From KBS50 sp042666615 (GTDB lineage: Bacteria; Actinomycetota; Actinomycetes; Mycobacteriales; Micromonosporaceae): a stretch of 64,000 bases of DNA. Within the stretch, counting starts at the first letter, position 1, and each line of letters opens with the position of its first letter. The stretch lies in assembly GCF_042666615.1 (NCBI RefSeq), contig NZ_JBHTDD010000016.1, positions 101,939 through 165,938 of the forward strand, read 5' to 3'. The position numbers and the translations under genes are program-made. Positions 63,852 to 64,000 of this stretch are shown here, piece after piece. Under the pieces are notes generated by a model that did not search any database, was not told the origin of the DNA, and was given only the letters and a program-made list of their open reading frames with translations.

Positions 63852-63857
63852 ATCCTA
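63852..63857 (-). promoter_or_regulatory. -10 box of the folD riboswitch transcript
   Basis: TAGGAT on the minus strand, right before the aptamer. No clear -35. Confidence 0.45.
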
Positions 63858-63914
63858 ACGCCTGACGATCAGCGTACGGCGCAGCCGGGGTACCCGGCCG
63901 ATCCGGAGATGCCG

Positions 63915-63947
63915 GCAAGGGCCGGCCCGTGGTGGGTCGGCCCTTGC
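63915..63947. terminator. Terminator hairpin downstream of the next minus-strand gene
   Basis: GCAAGGGCCG (63915-63924) pairs with CGGCCCTTGC-type sequence (63938-63947), plus a CCC/GGG extension inside. It lies after a possible stop codon at 63975-63977. Confidence 0.7.
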
Positions 63948-63974
63948 TGGGTGGTGGTGGGTGTGGGTGGTTGG

Positions 63975-64000
63975 TTAGTGGGTGTAGCCGCGGGTGGCCA
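63975..64000 (-). CDS. Possible C-terminal end of an unidentified minus-strand gene
   Basis: A TAA at 63975-63977 on the minus strand ends a frame reading ATRGYTH into the right edge, and a strong hairpin follows. Only eight codons are visible, so this is a guess about a gene mostly outside the window. Confidence 0.3.

Overview
The window is high-GC DNA with the codon habits (frequent GTG starts, strong third-position GC) of an actinomycete. Gene content and order point to the Micromonosporaceae (Micromonospora/Salinispora type). From my memory of the M. tuberculosis map, the backbone follows the conserved actinobacterial block around Rv1446c-Rv1475c: opcA-zwf-tal-tkt, ctaB, ctaA, sufR-sufBDC-sufS-sufU-sufT, an Rv1473-type ABC-F gene with a small HTH gene and an enoyl-CoA hydratase, then acnR and aconitase. 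Accessory modules are inserted between these blocks.

Layout. 1-7.1 kb (minus): tkt-tal-pgi-zwf-opcA, the pentose phosphate and glycolytic entry operon. 7.6-8.6 kb: ctaB (heme O synthase), divergent from tkt; ctaA (heme A synthase) lies at 10.4-11.5 kb. Between them is a coupled pair of a 110-aa protein and an ATP-grasp enzyme. 11.6-18.4 kb (plus): the complete SUF Fe-S operon led by its repressor and including a Rieske protein. 18.5-22.5 kb (minus): an AlkD-like DNA repair protein and a secreted penicillin/AHL acylase with a C-terminal discoidin domain. 22.7-33.9 kb: an accessory island with two CapK-like adenylate-forming enzymes, a polytopic flippase-like protein, a FemAB/GNAT-like transferase, an ATP-grasp ligase, a GT2 glycosyltransferase, a NodU-type carbamoyltransferase, a membrane protein and a UDP-galactopyranose-mutase-like flavoprotein. 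It looks like an undescribed glycoconjugate or natural-product pathway.

34-43.8 kb: mixed housekeeping genes, namely an acVLRF1 ribosome-rescue hydrolase, a zinc metallopeptidase, ABC-F, HTH protein, enoyl-CoA hydratase, ABC exporter, Mug-type glycosylase and SDR. 43.8-46.1 kb (minus): a three-gene, ATGA-coupled unit with a membrane protein ending in a Cys/Gly-rich tail, a DUF692/MNIO enzyme and a DUF2063-like partner. This is a probable peptide-modification system. 46.2-48.8 kb: acnR, nitrilase-family amidohydrolase, HAD phosphatase, DUF2630. 49.0-52.9 kb (plus): cytochrome P450, class I terpene synthase and class II terpene cyclase. 53.0-57.2 kb (plus): a complete conservon (cvnABCD). 57.3-60.1 kb (minus): aconitase. 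60.4-64 kb: VOC protein, a hypothetical protein, a subtilisin-like protease, and folD behind a ZTP riboswitch.

Regulatory signals are unusually readable. A 24-bp palindrome overlaps the likely acnR promoter, and a near-copy overlaps a TTGCGG-17-TACGGT promoter of acn 13.5 kb away. About a dozen genes or tiny upstream ORFs have a TANNNT box 6-8 nt before the start codon, the arrangement expected for leaderless mRNAs. Two of these are micro-ORFs: one in front of the ABC-F gene and one overlapping the FemAB-like gene start. Several intergenic regions carry long perfect hairpins.
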